Source of the DNA: Cryomorphaceae bacterium
GTDB lineage: Bacteria; Bacteroidota; Bacteroidia; Flavobacteriales; Flavobacteriaceae
Length of the DNA: 64,000 nt
Assembly (NCBI GenBank): GCA_003331265.1
Contig: QOPV01000002.1
Coordinates: forward strand, 1-64,000
Direction of reading: 5' to 3'
Shown here: in pieces, positions 19,356-28,295 of the stretch
Position numbering within the stretch: the first letter of the stretch is position 1
Layout: each line of letters begins with the position of its first letter
The notes under the pieces: generated by a model
Databases searched by the model: none
What the model was told of the DNA's origin: nothing
Seen by the model: the letters and a program-made list of their open reading frames with translations, nothing else
Program-made: the position numbers and the translations under genes

Positions 19356-19685
19356 TTAAAGTGAGAAACTTTCTCCACATCCACAAGTTCTACTTGCATT
19401 AGGGTTATTAAAAACAAATCCCTTACCGTTTAAACCCCCCGAAAACTCTAAAGTTGTACCTATGAGGTATAAAAAACTCTTATTATCAACAATTATCTTA
19501 ACTTCATTATCTTCATAAACTTTGTCTTCTACACTCATTAAGTTGTCAAATTTTAAATCGTAGGATAGCCCAGAACAACCTCCACTTTTTACGCCAACTC
19601 TAACATAATCAGAGGAACTATCAAAACCATCTGCTTTCATTAACTTTTGAACTTCAATTTTAGCTTGATTAGAAACTTTTATCAT
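19356..19685 (-). CDS. sufA: HesB/IscA-family Fe-S carrier, first gene of the SUF operon
   Basis: This A-type carrier of 109 residues moves assembled Fe-S clusters from the scaffold to targets. Its three cluster-binding cysteines are in place: Cys37 in SGGCSGLSY, and Cys101 and Cys103 in the terminal TCGCGESF. A Bacteroidota-type -7 element lies about 26 bases upstream of its ATG, so it is probably the first gene of the operon that runs to the DUF3078 gene. The symbol is given because of the SUF context. Confidence 0.93.
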   Translation of the reverse strand: MIKVSNQAKIEVQKLMKADGFDSSSDYVRVGVKSGGCSGLSYDLKFDNLMSVEDKVYEDNEVKIIVDNKSFLYLIGTTLEFSGGLNGKGFVFNNPNASRTCGCGESFSL

Positions 19686-19710
19686 ATTTTTTCAAATATC
19701 AAATCTTTTG

Positions 19711-19718
19711 CAAATATA
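19711..19718 (-). promoter_or_regulatory. Candidate -7 element of the suf operon promoter
   Basis: Read on the minus strand the bases are TATATTTG, an exact fit to the Bacteroidota -7 consensus TAnnTTTG, about 26 bases upstream of the sufA ATG. The expected TTTG -33 partner at 19-base spacing is degenerate. No separate regulator site is evident. Confidence 0.5.
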
Positions 19719-19814
19719 ACTCATTTGTAATTCTTTTCCTTGCAGAGAATTTAAATACTTTGTTTTTTAGAACCATCCTAAATTATCGCTAGTTACAAAT
19801 AACAACATTTAATA

Positions 19815-19822
19815 TATATTTG
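19815..19822 (+). promoter_or_regulatory. Candidate -7 element of the thiL promoter
   Basis: TATATTTG matches TAnnTTTG exactly and lies 16 bases before the TTG start of thiL, leaving a leader of only a few bases. The -33 partner is weak. The region between sufA and thiL (153 bases) therefore carries two divergent promoters and nothing else I can see. Confidence 0.45.
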
Positions 19823-19838
19823 AAAAAAATTAAAACTT

Positions 19839-20882
19839 TTGAGTAAAAAAAATAACAAACCGCAATTCACTAAACTTTCAGAATTAGGTGAGTTTGAGGT
19901 TATAAATCATATTACTAAGGATTTCTTAGTTAAGAATCCCTCTACTGTTTATGGAATCGGGGATGATGCTGCAGTCATGGATTTTAAAAATAAGCAAGTT
20001 GTAATTTCAAGTGATATGTTGGTTGAAGGAATTCATTTTAATTTAAGCTATGTTCCTCTAAAACATTTGGGTTATAAATCTGTGGTTGCAAACCTATCGG
20101 ACATATATTCAATGAATGCAATTTGCTCCCAAGTCACAGTTAATATTGCAGTTTCCAATAGGTTTACTTTAGAATCTTTGGAGGAATTATATTTTGGAAT
20201 TAATGCTGCCTGTAAAAAATACGGAGTTGATTTAGTCGGAGGAGACACGACAAGCTCTAATAAGGGCTTAATAATTAGTATTTCTGCAATAGGAGCCTTA
20301 GATTTAAAATCAATAGTGAAAAGATCTGGGGCTAAAAAAAATGATTTAATAGTTGTCAGTGGAGATTTAGGAAGTGCCTATATGGGTCTACAGATTTTAG
20401 AGAGAGAAAAAGAAGTTTTTAAAGTTAATCCAGGGAATCAACCGGATTTGTCTAAATATAAGTATTTGATTCAAAGGCAATTAAAGCCAGAAGCTAGAAA
20501 AGATATTATTGATTATTTTGAAAGTATTAAATTGATTCCAACTTCAATGATTGATATTAGTGATGGTTTGTCTTCTGAAATAATACATATTTGTAAAAAT
20601 TCAAAAGTTGGATGTGATCTATATGAAGATAAAATTCCAATGAGTGAAGAGCTAATGTCCAGCTGTGAAGAGTTCAACTTAAATTCAACAACCGTAGCTC
20701 TTAGCGGCGGGGAAGATTATGAACTATTATTTACAATTGATCAAAAAGATTTTGAAAAAATAAAAAATAGTCCTGACTTTAGTGTAATTGGTCATATTAC
20801 AGATCAAAAAAAAGGGATAAATTTAGTAACAAAAGCAAAACAAAAAATCACTATTACCTCTCAAGGCTGGAAATCATTTTGA
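19839..20882 (+). CDS. thiL: Thiamine-monophosphate kinase
   Basis: ThiL phosphorylates thiamine monophosphate to the active cofactor thiamine diphosphate. The 347-residue protein starts with TTG. The conserved LSELGEFEVINHI segment at about 13-25 supports this start. The Mg-ATP site GIGDDAAVMD is at about 39-48, followed by GGDTTSS, MIDISDGLSSE and LSGGEDYELLFT, the classical motifs of the PurM/ThiL fold. The last 9 bases overlap the convergent aminopeptidase gene. It stands alone with its own promoter. Confidence 0.95.
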   Translation: MSKKNNKPQFTKLSELGEFEVINHITKDFLVKNPSTVYGIGDDAAVMDFKNKQVVISSDMLVEGIHFNLSYVPLKHLGYKSVVANLSDIYSMNAICSQVTVNIAVSNRFTLESLEELYFGINAACKKYGVDLVGGDTTSSNKGLIISISAIGALDLKSIVKRSGAKKNDLIVVSGDLGSAYMGLQILEREKEVFKVNPGNQPDLSKYKYLIQRQLKPEARKDIIDYFESIKLIPTSMIDISDGLSSEIIHICKNSKVGCDLYEDKIPMSEELMSSCEEFNLNSTTVALSGGEDYELLFTIDQKDFEKIKNSPDFSVIGHITDQKKGINLVTKAKQKITITSQGWKSF

Positions 20883-22163
20883 ATTCATTAAAAATTCTAT
20901 CTCCTCTATCTCAATTGGAATGCTTTCCATTAAATTAATTGGATCCCCATTTTGTTGAACTACGACATCATCTTCAAGTCTAATTCCAAAATTTTCTTTT
21001 TGGATGTAGATACCAGGCTCAACGGTGAATACCATATTTTTTGTAATAGGAATATCCAAATCTCCATAATCATGAACGTCTAAACCCAAGTTATGAGATA
21101 CTCCATGAGTAAAATATTTTTTGAAAGCAGGGTTTTCTTTAGTTTGATTTTGAACATCACTTTTTCTAAGTAGTCCCAACTTTAGTAATTCTGAAGTCAT
21201 TATTTTACCAACTTCATTGTAGTGTTCTTTCCAAAGTATTCCCGGTTTCAATAATTTGGTTGCTTCATTTTTAACATGTAAAACGGAGTTGTAGACAGAT
21301 TTTTGTTTTTCAGAAAATCTTCCAGAAACAGGAATAGTCCTTGTCATATCACTTCCATAATTTGCATATTCAGCTCCTACATCTAACAATATAATTTCAC
21401 CTTCATTACATTGTTTGTTATTTTCAATATAGTGTAATATGTTAGAATTCTTCCCTGAAGCTATAATAGGTTGATAGGCAAATTTTCTTGACCTGTTTTT
21501 TAAAAATTCATGTGAAAATTCAGCTTCAATTTCATATTCCCAAACGCCCGGTTTTACAAAATTTAGTACTCTTCTAAACCCTTTTTCAGTTATCTCACAA
21601 GCTTTTTTTATAAGTTTAATTTCAATTGGACTTTTTATTGCTCTTAGCCTTTGAAGAATTGGGTTGCTTTTTTCTATATTTTTATTTGGATAATTTTTTT
21701 GAACCCAGCGAATAAAACGATCTTCTCTGGTCTCAACAACAACTTTGGCTCTGTAATGTTCATTGGTATTTATATATATATTTTCAACTGAACGAAATAT
21801 TTTTTTAGTAATTTTTTCTAAATCTTCTAGCCAATGCACCTTTTTAATTCCGGAGATGGTAAAAGCTTTTTTTACACTAAGTTTTTCACCCTCCCAGTGA
21901 GTTAGTAATTCGTTGGGTTTTTTTAAAAAAAGAATTTCTTCAGTATCGTTATTGTTTTTTAGCAAAAGCAACACACTTTCCTCTTGATTGATTCCGGACA
22001 AATAAAAAATATCTCTGTGCTGTTCGAAAGGAAGAGTTGTATCAGCACTCACCGGGTATAAATCATTTGAATTAAAAAAAGCGACACTTTTAGATTTCAT
22101 TCTATCTAAAAACTTATTTCGGTTGTTAATAAACAATGACTTATTTATTGGTGGGTATTTCAA
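20874..22163 (-). CDS. pepP: Xaa-Pro aminopeptidase (M24B, PepP-like)
   Basis: This metallopeptidase removes N-terminal residues that precede proline. It has 429 residues, with an N-terminal creatinase-like domain (FEQHRDIFYLSGI) and a C-terminal pita-bread domain. The metal ligands are seen in LLDVGAEYANYGSDMTRT (two Asp), THGVSHNLGLDVHD (His), TVEPGIY (Glu) and RLEDDVVV (Glu). No signal peptide is seen, so it acts in the cytoplasm. A -7-like element lies 20 bases upstream. Prolidase is the alternative, but the long N domain with the QE-rich loop favours PepP. Confidence 0.92.
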   Translation of the reverse strand: MKYPPINKSLFINNRNKFLDRMKSKSVAFFNSNDLYPVSADTTLPFEQHRDIFYLSGINQEESVLLLLKNNNDTEEILFLKKPNELLTHWEGEKLSVKKAFTISGIKKVHWLEDLEKITKKIFRSVENIYINTNEHYRAKVVVETREDRFIRWVQKNYPNKNIEKSNPILQRLRAIKSPIEIKLIKKACEITEKGFRRVLNFVKPGVWEYEIEAEFSHEFLKNRSRKFAYQPIIASGKNSNILHYIENNKQCNEGEIILLDVGAEYANYGSDMTRTIPVSGRFSEKQKSVYNSVLHVKNEATKLLKPGILWKEHYNEVGKIMTSELLKLGLLRKSDVQNQTKENPAFKKYFTHGVSHNLGLDVHDYGDLDIPITKNMVFTVEPGIYIQKENFGIRLEDDVVVQQNGDPINLMESIPIEIEEIEFLMNSK

Positions 22164-22182
22164 ATAAATTAGAATTAAAATT

Positions 22183-22190
22183 CAAAAATA
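22183..22190 (-). promoter_or_regulatory. Candidate -7 element of the aminopeptidase promoter
   Basis: The minus strand reads TATTTTTG, fitting TAnnTTTG, 20 bases upstream of the pepP ATG. The -33 partner is not clear. The divergent gene at 22220 shares this 56-base space. Confidence 0.35.
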
Positions 22191-22219
22191 GTATATTTAT
22201 TATATAAAATTTAACCTTA

Positions 22220-25054
22220 ATGAAAAAGTTACTTAAGTTTTTTGCCTTATTTGTTCCTGTGCTAATTTTTGCTCAATCTAGCACCTCCTCAAATGAGGTT
22301 ATAAAAGGATTGTCTCTTCAAAATGAATTAATTAAAAATTCAATTGTAAAAAATATTAAATTCGAAAACATAGGCCCAAGTATTATGAGTGGAAGGGTTT
22401 CTGACATTGAAGTAAATCCTAAAAACCCAAAAGAATTTTATGTTGCTTACGCTTCTGGTGGATTATGGCATACAACCAATAATGGAAATACATTCGAATC
22501 AATTTTTGAAAACGCAAACACTCAAAACATTGGAGATTTTGATGTAGACTGGGTTAATAAAATATTAATTGTAGGTACAGGAGAAAATAATTCTTCTAGA
22601 TCTTCTTATGCAGGTATAGGAATTTTAAAATCTGTTGATAATGGTACGAATTGGATTAATATTGGTCTGACTGATTCTCATCATATAGGTAAGGTCAAAA
22701 TTAACCCTAATAATAGTAACGAAATAGTTGTTGGTGTGATTGGACATTTATATTCAAAAAATTCTGAAAGAGGAATTTTTAAAACAAAAGATGGAGGTCA
22801 ATCATGGAACAAAACTCTTTTTATAGATGATGATACAGGAGTTATTGATCTTGATATAGATTCTGAAAATTTTAATATTCAATTTGCAGCAACCTGGCAA
22901 AGGGATCGTTCCCCTTGGAATTTCAATGGGAATGGAAATAAATCAGGTATTTACAAATCTTTGGATGCAGGAGAAAATTGGACTTTAGTATCTAGCAAAG
23001 AAAGTGGCTTCCCTAATGATGAAGGGGTAGGTAGAATTGGAGTTTCTGTATATGATGAAAATATTGTATATGCGATTGTTGATAATCAATCTAGAAGACC
23101 AAAAGAAAAAAAAATTTTAAAACAAAAAGGAATTGATAAAATGAGTTTTGAGAACATGTCTTTAGAAAAATTTATTAAACTTGATGATGTGGATTTAAAT
23201 CAGTTTCTAAAAAATAATGGCTTTCCAAAAAAATATGACGCTAAAAAAGTTAAAAAATTAGTTGAGGCCAAAGAAATCTCGCCGATAGATTTGAAGTTTT
23301 TTTTGGAAGATGCAAATACTGTAATGTTTGAGACTCCAATAATTGGAGCCGAGGTATACAGAACTGATGATGGAGGGATTAATTGGGTAAAGAAAAACAC
23401 TAATTATTTAGGCAGCTTATATAATACTTATGGATATTACTTTGGGAGAGTTCATGTTTCGCCAATAAATAAAGATCATATTTACATTTATGGGGTTCCT
23501 ATTTTAAAATCTAAAGACGGAGGGGTGAGTTACGAATCAATTGACTATGAGAATCTGCATGTAGATCATCATGATTTATGGATAAATCCCAATGATTCCG
23601 AACATTTAATTAATGGAAATGATGGAGGGGTTAATATGAGTTATGATGGTGGGAAAAACTGGACTAAACTTAATCAACCAAGTGTTGGACAGTTTTATGC
23701 CATTAATGTTGATTATAGTAAGCCATATAATGTTTATGGTGGATTGCAGGATAATGGAGTTTGGATGGCTAAACATAACTCTAAGGAAAGTTTGAGTTGG
23801 CATCAAACTGGTCATAACAACTGGAAATCTATTATGGGTGGAGATGGAATGCAAATCCAAATTGACAGAAGGGATTCAAATATAATTTACACTGGGTCTC
23901 AGTTTGGAGTTTATTATAGATTAGATAACAATTCAAATAAAAGATACTATATAAAACCTAAGCATGATTTAGGAGAAAAGAAATTAAGATTTAATTGGCA
24001 AAGTCCAATACTACTTTCCCCACATAATCAAGATATTCTCTATTTCGGAAGTAATAAGCTACATATCTCTTATAATAAAGGAGATTTATGGTCTTTTAAA
24101 TCTAAAGATTTAACCAAGGGATTAAAAAAAGGAAATGTCCCTTATGGAACATTGACTGCAATAGATGAATCTATTTTCAAATTTGGCAAAATTGTGGTAG
24201 GTTCTGATGATGGATTGATAAATTTAACAAATGATGGGGGAAATTCATGGACTACAATTTCTAAGAACCTCCCTCAGAATTTATGGGTTAGTAGAGTTGT
24301 TTTTTCAAAGCATAATAAGGACAGAATATATGCATCGCTAAACGGATATAGATTTGATGATTTTAGACCTTACGTTTATGTCAGTGATGATAACGGTTCT
24401 AGTTGGAAATCACTTAGCAGTAATCTACCAATTTCATCAGTAAATGTTATTAAAGAAGACCCTAATTTTCCAAACCTGCTATATATCGGATCCGATAATG
24501 GTACATATTTGAGTTTTGATAAGGGAATTAACTGGAATCCTTTTTCGAATGGGTTAAATAAGGTAGCGGTTCATGACTTGGTAATTCAAAATGAAGAAAA
24601 AGATTTGCTTATTGGAACACACGGAAGATCCATATACAAAACAGATTTGTCTGTAATTTATAATTACTTAGACAATATAGAAGATAGTAAAGATGGAATA
24701 GTATTTAAAGTTGATGATATTTCCTATTGTTCGAGATGCGGGTCAAAAAGAAATAGTTGGGATCCGTATGTTGACCAAAAAATAAAGGTTATGATATTTT
24801 CAAAAAAAGAACAACAAAAAAATCTTTCTGTTTCAGAAAATGGAGTAAAGATTCATAATGAAAAAATTTATTTACAAAAAGGATTTCAAGAAATTATATT
24901 AGATACCAACTACACAGACCAAGCGATAAATTCTTTACACAAAAAAAATAAAAATAATGAATTAAAAAAAGCTGAAAATGGAAAATATTATTTTAGAAAA
25001 GGGAAATTTGTTCTAAAAATTGGCAATTATTCAGAATCATTCCATATTAAATAA
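22220..25054 (+). CDS. Secreted sortilin/VPS10-type BNR-repeat beta-propeller protein
   Basis: This 944-residue exported protein has a signal peptide (FALFVPVLIFAQ). It carries about nine Asp-box (BNR) repeats of the S-x-D-x-G-x-x-W type, for example SVDNGTNW, KSLDAGENW, SYDGGKNW, TNDGGNSW and SDDNGSSW, which indicate a ten-bladed or double propeller. Bacteroidota homologues are often annotated as glycosyl hydrolases, but no glycosidase residues can be pointed to. A ~90-residue lysine-rich insert interrupts the propeller at about 295-380, and a C-terminal part contains CSRC. There is no type IX sorting domain. Its role is unknown; binding or processing of secreted peptides is the usual guess for this family. 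Confidence 0.85.
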   Translation: MKKLLKFFALFVPVLIFAQSSTSSNEVIKGLSLQNELIKNSIVKNIKFENIGPSIMSGRVSDIEVNPKNPKEFYVAYASGGLWHTTNNGNTFESIFENANTQNIGDFDVDWVNKILIVGTGENNSSRSSYAGIGILKSVDNGTNWINIGLTDSHHIGKVKINPNNSNEIVVGVIGHLYSKNSERGIFKTKDGGQSWNKTLFIDDDTGVIDLDIDSENFNIQFAATWQRDRSPWNFNGNGNKSGIYKSLDAGENWTLVSSKESGFPNDEGVGRIGVSVYDENIVYAIVDNQSRRPKEKKILKQKGIDKMSFENMSLEKFIKLDDVDLNQFLKNNGFPKKYDAKKVKKLVEAKEISPIDLKFFLEDANTVMFETPIIGAEVYRTDDGGINWVKKNTNYLGSLYNTYGYYFGRVHVSPINKDHIYIYGVPILKSKDGGVSYESIDYENLHVDHHDLWINPNDSEHLINGNDGGVNMSYDGGKNWTKLNQPSVGQFYAINVDYSKPYNVYGGLQDNGVWMAKHNSKESLSWHQTGHNNWKSIMGGDGMQIQIDRRDSNIIYTGSQFGVYYRLDNNSNKRYYIKPKHDLGEKKLRFNWQSPILLSPHNQDILYFGSNKLHISYNKGDLWSFKSKDLTKGLKKGNVPYGTLTAIDESIFKFGKIVVGSDDGLINLTNDGGNSWTTISKNLPQNLWVSRVVFSKHNKDRIYASLNGYRFDDFRPYVYVSDDNGSSWKSLSSNLPISSVNVIKEDPNFPNLLYIGSDNGTYLSFDKGINWNPFSNGLNKVAVHDLVIQNEEKDLLIGTHGRSIYKTDLSVIYNYLDNIEDSKDGIVFKVDDISYCSRCGSKRNSWDPYVDQKIKVMIFSKKEQQKNLSVSENGVKIHNEKIYLQKGFQEIILDTNYTDQAINSLHKKNKNNELKKAENGKYYFRKGKFVLKIGNYSESFHIK

Positions 25055-25076
25055 TTTTTTAATTTTTATTTAAATC

Positions 25077-25106
25077 GTAACACTTCTTGTGCTAAATTTG
25101 TAACAC
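25077..25106 (+). promoter_or_regulatory. sdhC promoter with paired GTAACAC direct repeats
   Basis: A -7 element TAAATTTG (25093-25100) is followed at once by TAACAC. A second GTAACAC copy lies 23 bases upstream (25077-25083). A TTTA at about 25069-25072 may serve as -33. The repeat pair spaced by about two helical turns looks like an operator. The same arrangement recurs upstream of the fused sdhA at 25943-25972. Confidence 0.5.
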
Positions 25107-25133
25107 GATAATATAACTTTCTGTTTTCAAATA

Positions 25134-25805
25134 ATGGCCATAAAATTAGATTCATCAATAATACGTAAAGTTGCAATGGCACTTTCGGGGTTATTTCTAA
25201 TAATTTTTTTAACCCAACATTTTATAATTAATATAAGCTCAGTATTTAGTGAAAAGATATTCAATATGTTATCTCACTTTATGGGAAATAATTTTATTGT
25301 ACAATTTATTGCTCAACCAATTCTTATTGTGGGGGTGCTTTTTCATTTCATAATGGGTTTTTATTTAGAATGGCAAAACCGTTCTGCCAGATCGGTTAAA
25401 TACGTGGTATATAAAGGTAGCGCTAACTCCACCTGGATCTCTAGAAACATGATTGTTTCAGGCGCAGTTGTTCTCTCCTTTTTAGTTTTACATTTTTATG
25501 ATTTTTGGATTCCAGAAATGAAGTATAAGTATTACGATTTTTTAGCTGAGGATCCGAACAGGTATCATGAAGAACTAGTACATAAATTTAATGATCCAAT
25601 TAAGGTTATTTTGTACTGTATTTCTTTTTTCTTTCTTGCATTACATTTACTTCATGGATTTGCATCATCATTCAAATCTTTAGGTACTGATAGTAGATAC
25701 TATTATTCAATTGATTTGTTTACAAAAATTTATGCCATTGGAATCCCGTTAGGTTTTTGTTTTATTGCTGTTTTTCATTTAATCACAAATATTGTAACAC
25801 ATTAA
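25134..25805 (+). CDS. sdhC: Succinate dehydrogenase cytochrome b subunit
   Basis: This is the membrane anchor of complex II, which passes electrons from succinate to menaquinone. The 223-residue protein has five membrane segments and is of the single-subunit Bacteroidota/epsilonproteobacterial type, with no separate SdhD. Heme-ligand histidines are in LTQHFIIN, FHFIMGFYLEWQ, LVLHFYDFW and ALHLLHGFASSF. Conserved FDHPIKV-like wording is here FNDPIKVILYC. The family normally places sdhA a few bases downstream; here 175 bases with an extra promoter separate it from the sdhA ATG. Confidence 0.95.
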   Translation: MAIKLDSSIIRKVAMALSGLFLIIFLTQHFIINISSVFSEKIFNMLSHFMGNNFIVQFIAQPILIVGVLFHFIMGFYLEWQNRSARSVKYVVYKGSANSTWISRNMIVSGAVVLSFLVLHFYDFWIPEMKYKYYDFLAEDPNRYHEELVHKFNDPIKVILYCISFFFLALHLLHGFASSFKSLGTDSRYYYSIDLFTKIYAIGIPLGFCFIAVFHLITNIVTH

Positions 25806-25942
25806 ATGCGAAATTCAATATGAAAATTATCAATAAATATTATGATTTATTTAAACCAATAAAAAATTACAACAGATCAAATAGTGTATTTTTTGTATTT
25901 TTTATGTGTTATTTTATGTGTTATTTAATATTCATTTATATT

Positions 25943-25972
25943 TTAACATTTACTTTTATATATTTGTAACAC
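25943..25972 (+). promoter_or_regulatory. Promoter of the integrase-like/sdhA fusion, resembling the sdhC promoter
   Basis: TATATTTG (25959-25966) fits the -7 consensus and is followed directly by TAACAC, with a related TTAACAT copy exactly 23 bases upstream (25943-25949). The spacing and order match the sdhC promoter. It lies 14 bases before the ATG at 25981, so it must drive the fused gene. A GTAACAC also occurs at the 3' end of sdhC (25794-25800). Confidence 0.5.
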
Positions 25973-25980
25973 TTATAACC

Positions 25981-26301
25981 ATGAACAGAATAACGTATTC
26001 TTTAAATTATAGAAAACCAAAGGATGAATATAACCCTAGCGATGAGCTTGTGGTTTGCCTAAGGTATTTTCATAAAAATTCATCCAATGAGAAGGGTAAA
26101 ATCATAAAGAAAAGTACAGGAATAAAATGTAAATTGTCAGATTGGGATATAGATTGGCACAAGAACTCAGATAGATTTCCAATTAAGGATACCGATAAAC
26201 TTTTTCTTAAGAAGAATAGGTTATTAAAGGTCAAGGCAAAAGAGTTTAAGCTTTTTATTTCCAATATAGATTCTTCACCTAATAAAGATTCCATTAAGCT
26301 T
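25981..26301 (+). mobile_element. Remnant of a tyrosine-recombinase (integrase) 5' end: arm DNA-binding domain only
   Basis: This 107-codon segment resembles the arm-type domain (PF17293-like) at the N terminus of Bacteroidota site-specific integrases. It has an initial beta strand (RITYSLNY), a middle strand pair around LVVCLRYF, the STGIKC...W signature at about residues 44-55, and a basic helix ([14 protein letters not shown]). The core-binding and catalytic domains (the R..HxxR..Y set) are absent; the sequence passes directly into SdhA. It is read as a scar of a lost integrated element. No flanking att repeats are proven. A 9-base TTGTAACAC occurs at 25793 and 25964 but may be an operator. 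Confidence 0.6.
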
Positions 26302-28293
26302 TGTTCAAAAGTTCCTTTAGGACCTATAGCCGATCAGTGGACGAATCATAAAAATAATATTCGTTTAGTTAGTCCAGCCAATAAAAGATTAATTGATGTG
26401 ATCGTTGTCGGCACTGGTTTAGCTGGAGGCTCCGCCTCTGCTACATTAGCCGAGCTTGGATATAATGTTAAATCTTTTTGTTTTCAAGACTCACCTCGAA
26501 GAGCTCACTCTATTGCCGCACAAGGAGGCATTAACGCAGCTAAAAATTATCAGGGTGATGGCGATTCTACTTATCGTTTATTTTATGATACTGTGAAAGG
26601 TGGAGATTATAGATCAAGAGAATCTAATGTATACAGGTTAGCAGAGGTCTCTACAAATATTATAGACCAATGTGTTGCTCAAGGAGTTCCATTTGCAAGG
26701 GAATATGGTGGTTTGTTAGACAATAGATCTTTTGGGGGAGTTTTAGTTTCACGAACTTTTTATGCCAAAGGTCAAACTGGACAACAACTTTTACTAGGAG
26801 CTTATTCCGCTATGAATAGGCAAATTGCACGTGGAAAAATTAAAATGTACAATAGACATGAGATGTTAGATATTGTTAAAATTGACGGTAAGGCCAGAGG
26901 GATAATTACTAGAAATTTAATAAATGGTAATATTGAAAGTCATTCTGCACATGCTGTTGTAATTGCTTCTGGAGGTTATGGAAATTTATTTTTTTTATCT
27001 ACCAATGCTATGGGAAGTAATGTTTCTGCCACCTGGAAAATTCACAAAAAAGGAGCTTTTTTTGCAAATCCGTGTTTTACTCAAATTCACCCAACTTGTA
27101 TTCCTGTTTCTGGTGATCATCAGTCTAAATTAACCTTAATGTCAGAATCTCTAAGAAATGATGGACGTATTTGGGTTCCTAAAACATTAGAGGATGCAAA
27201 GTCTATTAGAGATGGGAAAATCAAACCTACTGACCTTTCAGAGAATCAAAGAGATTATTATTTAGAAAGAAGATATCCAGCTTTTGGAAATCTTGTCCCT
27301 AGAGATGTAGCTTCTAGGGCCGCAAAGGAACGTTGTGACTCTGGGTACGGAGTTAATAAAACTGGGGAAGCTGTTTATCTAGATTTTGAGGCAGCTATAA
27401 TAAGGTATGGGACAGAGAAAGCTCACCTTAAGGGTTTAAACGAAAATGACAAAGAATTAGTAAAAAAATTGGGTAGAGAGGTTATTAAATCAAAATATGG
27501 TAATCTTTTTCAGATGTATGAAAAAATTGTAGATGAAAATCCTTATTATACTCCAATGATGATATATCCGGCTGTTCATTATACTATGGGAGGGATATGG
27601 GTAGATTATAATTTAATGACAACTATCCCTGGATGTTTTGCTATAGGTGAAGCTAATTTTTCAGATCATGGAGCTAACAGACTTGGAGCATCTGCACTAA
27701 TGCAAGGCTTAGCTGATGGATATTTTGTTCTTCCATACACTATTGGTGATTATCTGGCTGATGACATTAGGACAGGCCCTATATCAACTGATTTGCCAGA
27801 ATTTAAGGAAGCAGAGGAATTGGTAATGAAAAAAATAAAAAATTTATTAGGTAATCAGGGTTCAAAAACGGTAGATCATTATCATAAAATCCTCGGGAAA
27901 ATTATCTGGAATAAGTGTGGAATGTCAAGAAATGAAAAAGAATTAAAAGAAGCTATTGTTGAAATTCAGGAGTTAAGAGATGATTTTTATAAAAATGTAT
28001 TTGTTCCAGGAAAAAATGAATCATTTAATGAACCTTTAGCAAAGGCCTTAAGAGTTGCAGATTTCTTAGAATTAGGGGAGTTATTTGCCAAAGATGCCCT
28101 AGAAAGAACTGAATCATGTGGAGGACATTTTAGAGAAGAATCCCAAACACAAGAGGGAGAAGCTATGAGAGATGATAAAAATTTCACTTTTGTTTCTGCA
28201 TGGGAATATAAAGGTATTCCAAGTGATGCAAAATTACATAAAGAGCAACTCTTCTATAATAATATCGAATTAAAAACTAGATCATATAAATAA
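25981..28293 (+). CDS. sdhA: Succinate dehydrogenase flavoprotein subunit fused to an integrase-like N-terminal domain
   Basis: Residues from about 108 onward are a complete Bacteroidota SdhA: FAD site VVGTGLAGG (Gly144, 146, 149), [11 protein letters not shown] with the covalent-FAD His176, [12 protein letters not shown], and the terminal [11 protein letters not shown]. The first ~107 residues do not belong to SdhA. They read like the arm DNA-binding domain of a tyrosine recombinase ([27 protein letters not shown], a Lys-rich helix). I chose the ATG at 25981 because a promoter lies just before it; the ATG at 25906 is upstream of that promoter and adds only a hydrophobic stretch. At the normal SdhA start (26302) the codon is TGT, and the first in-frame start codon after it is the GTG at residue 140, inside the FAD-binding strand. 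The product would be 770 residues instead of about 665. sdhB follows after 2 bases. Confidence 0.9.
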   Translation: MNRITYSLNYRKPKDEYNPSDELVVCLRYFHKNSSNEKGKIIKKSTGIKCKLSDWDIDWHKNSDRFPIKDTDKLFLKKNRLLKVKAKEFKLFISNIDSSPNKDSIKLCSKVPLGPIADQWTNHKNNIRLVSPANKRLIDVIVVGTGLAGGSASATLAELGYNVKSFCFQDSPRRAHSIAAQGGINAAKNYQGDGDSTYRLFYDTVKGGDYRSRESNVYRLAEVSTNIIDQCVAQGVPFAREYGGLLDNRSFGGVLVSRTFYAKGQTGQQLLLGAYSAMNRQIARGKIKMYNRHEMLDIVKIDGKARGIITRNLINGNIESHSAHAVVIASGGYGNLFFLSTNAMGSNVSATWKIHKKGAFFANPCFTQIHPTCIPVSGDHQSKLTLMSESLRNDGRIWVPKTLEDAKSIRDGKIKPTDLSENQRDYYLERRYPAFGNLVPRDVASRAAKERCDSGYGVNKTGEAVYLDFEAAIIRYGTEKAHLKGLNENDKELVKKLGREVIKSKYGNLFQMYEKIVDENPYYTPMMIYPAVHYTMGGIWVDYNLMTTIPGCFAIGEANFSDHGANRLGASALMQGLADGYFVLPYTIGDYLADDIRTGPISTDLPEFKEAEELVMKKIKNLLGNQGSKTVDHYHKILGKIIWNKCGMSRNEKELKEAIVEIQELRDDFYKNVFVPGKNESFNEPLAKALRVADFLELGELFAKDALERTESCGGHFREESQTQEGEAMRDDKNFTFVSAWEYKGIPSDAKLHKEQLFYNNIELKTRSYK

Positions 28294-28295
28294 TT

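Noticed and set aside
22220..25054. Annotation of the BNR-repeat protein as glycosyl hydrolase or sialidase
   Set aside because: Asp-boxes are structural and no sialidase arginine triad or catalytic acid could be identified.
25793..25972. TTGTAACAC copies at 25793 and 25964 as target-site duplication of an inserted element
   Set aside because: The same word also occurs in the sdhC promoter at 25098, so an operator or chance repeat explains it better; no terminal inverted repeats or transposase are present.
25906..25980. Upstream ATG extending the fused sdhA by 25 hydrophobic residues
   Set aside because: It lies upstream of the TATATTTG promoter element and the residues look like translated AT-rich spacer, so the ATG at 25981 is the better start.
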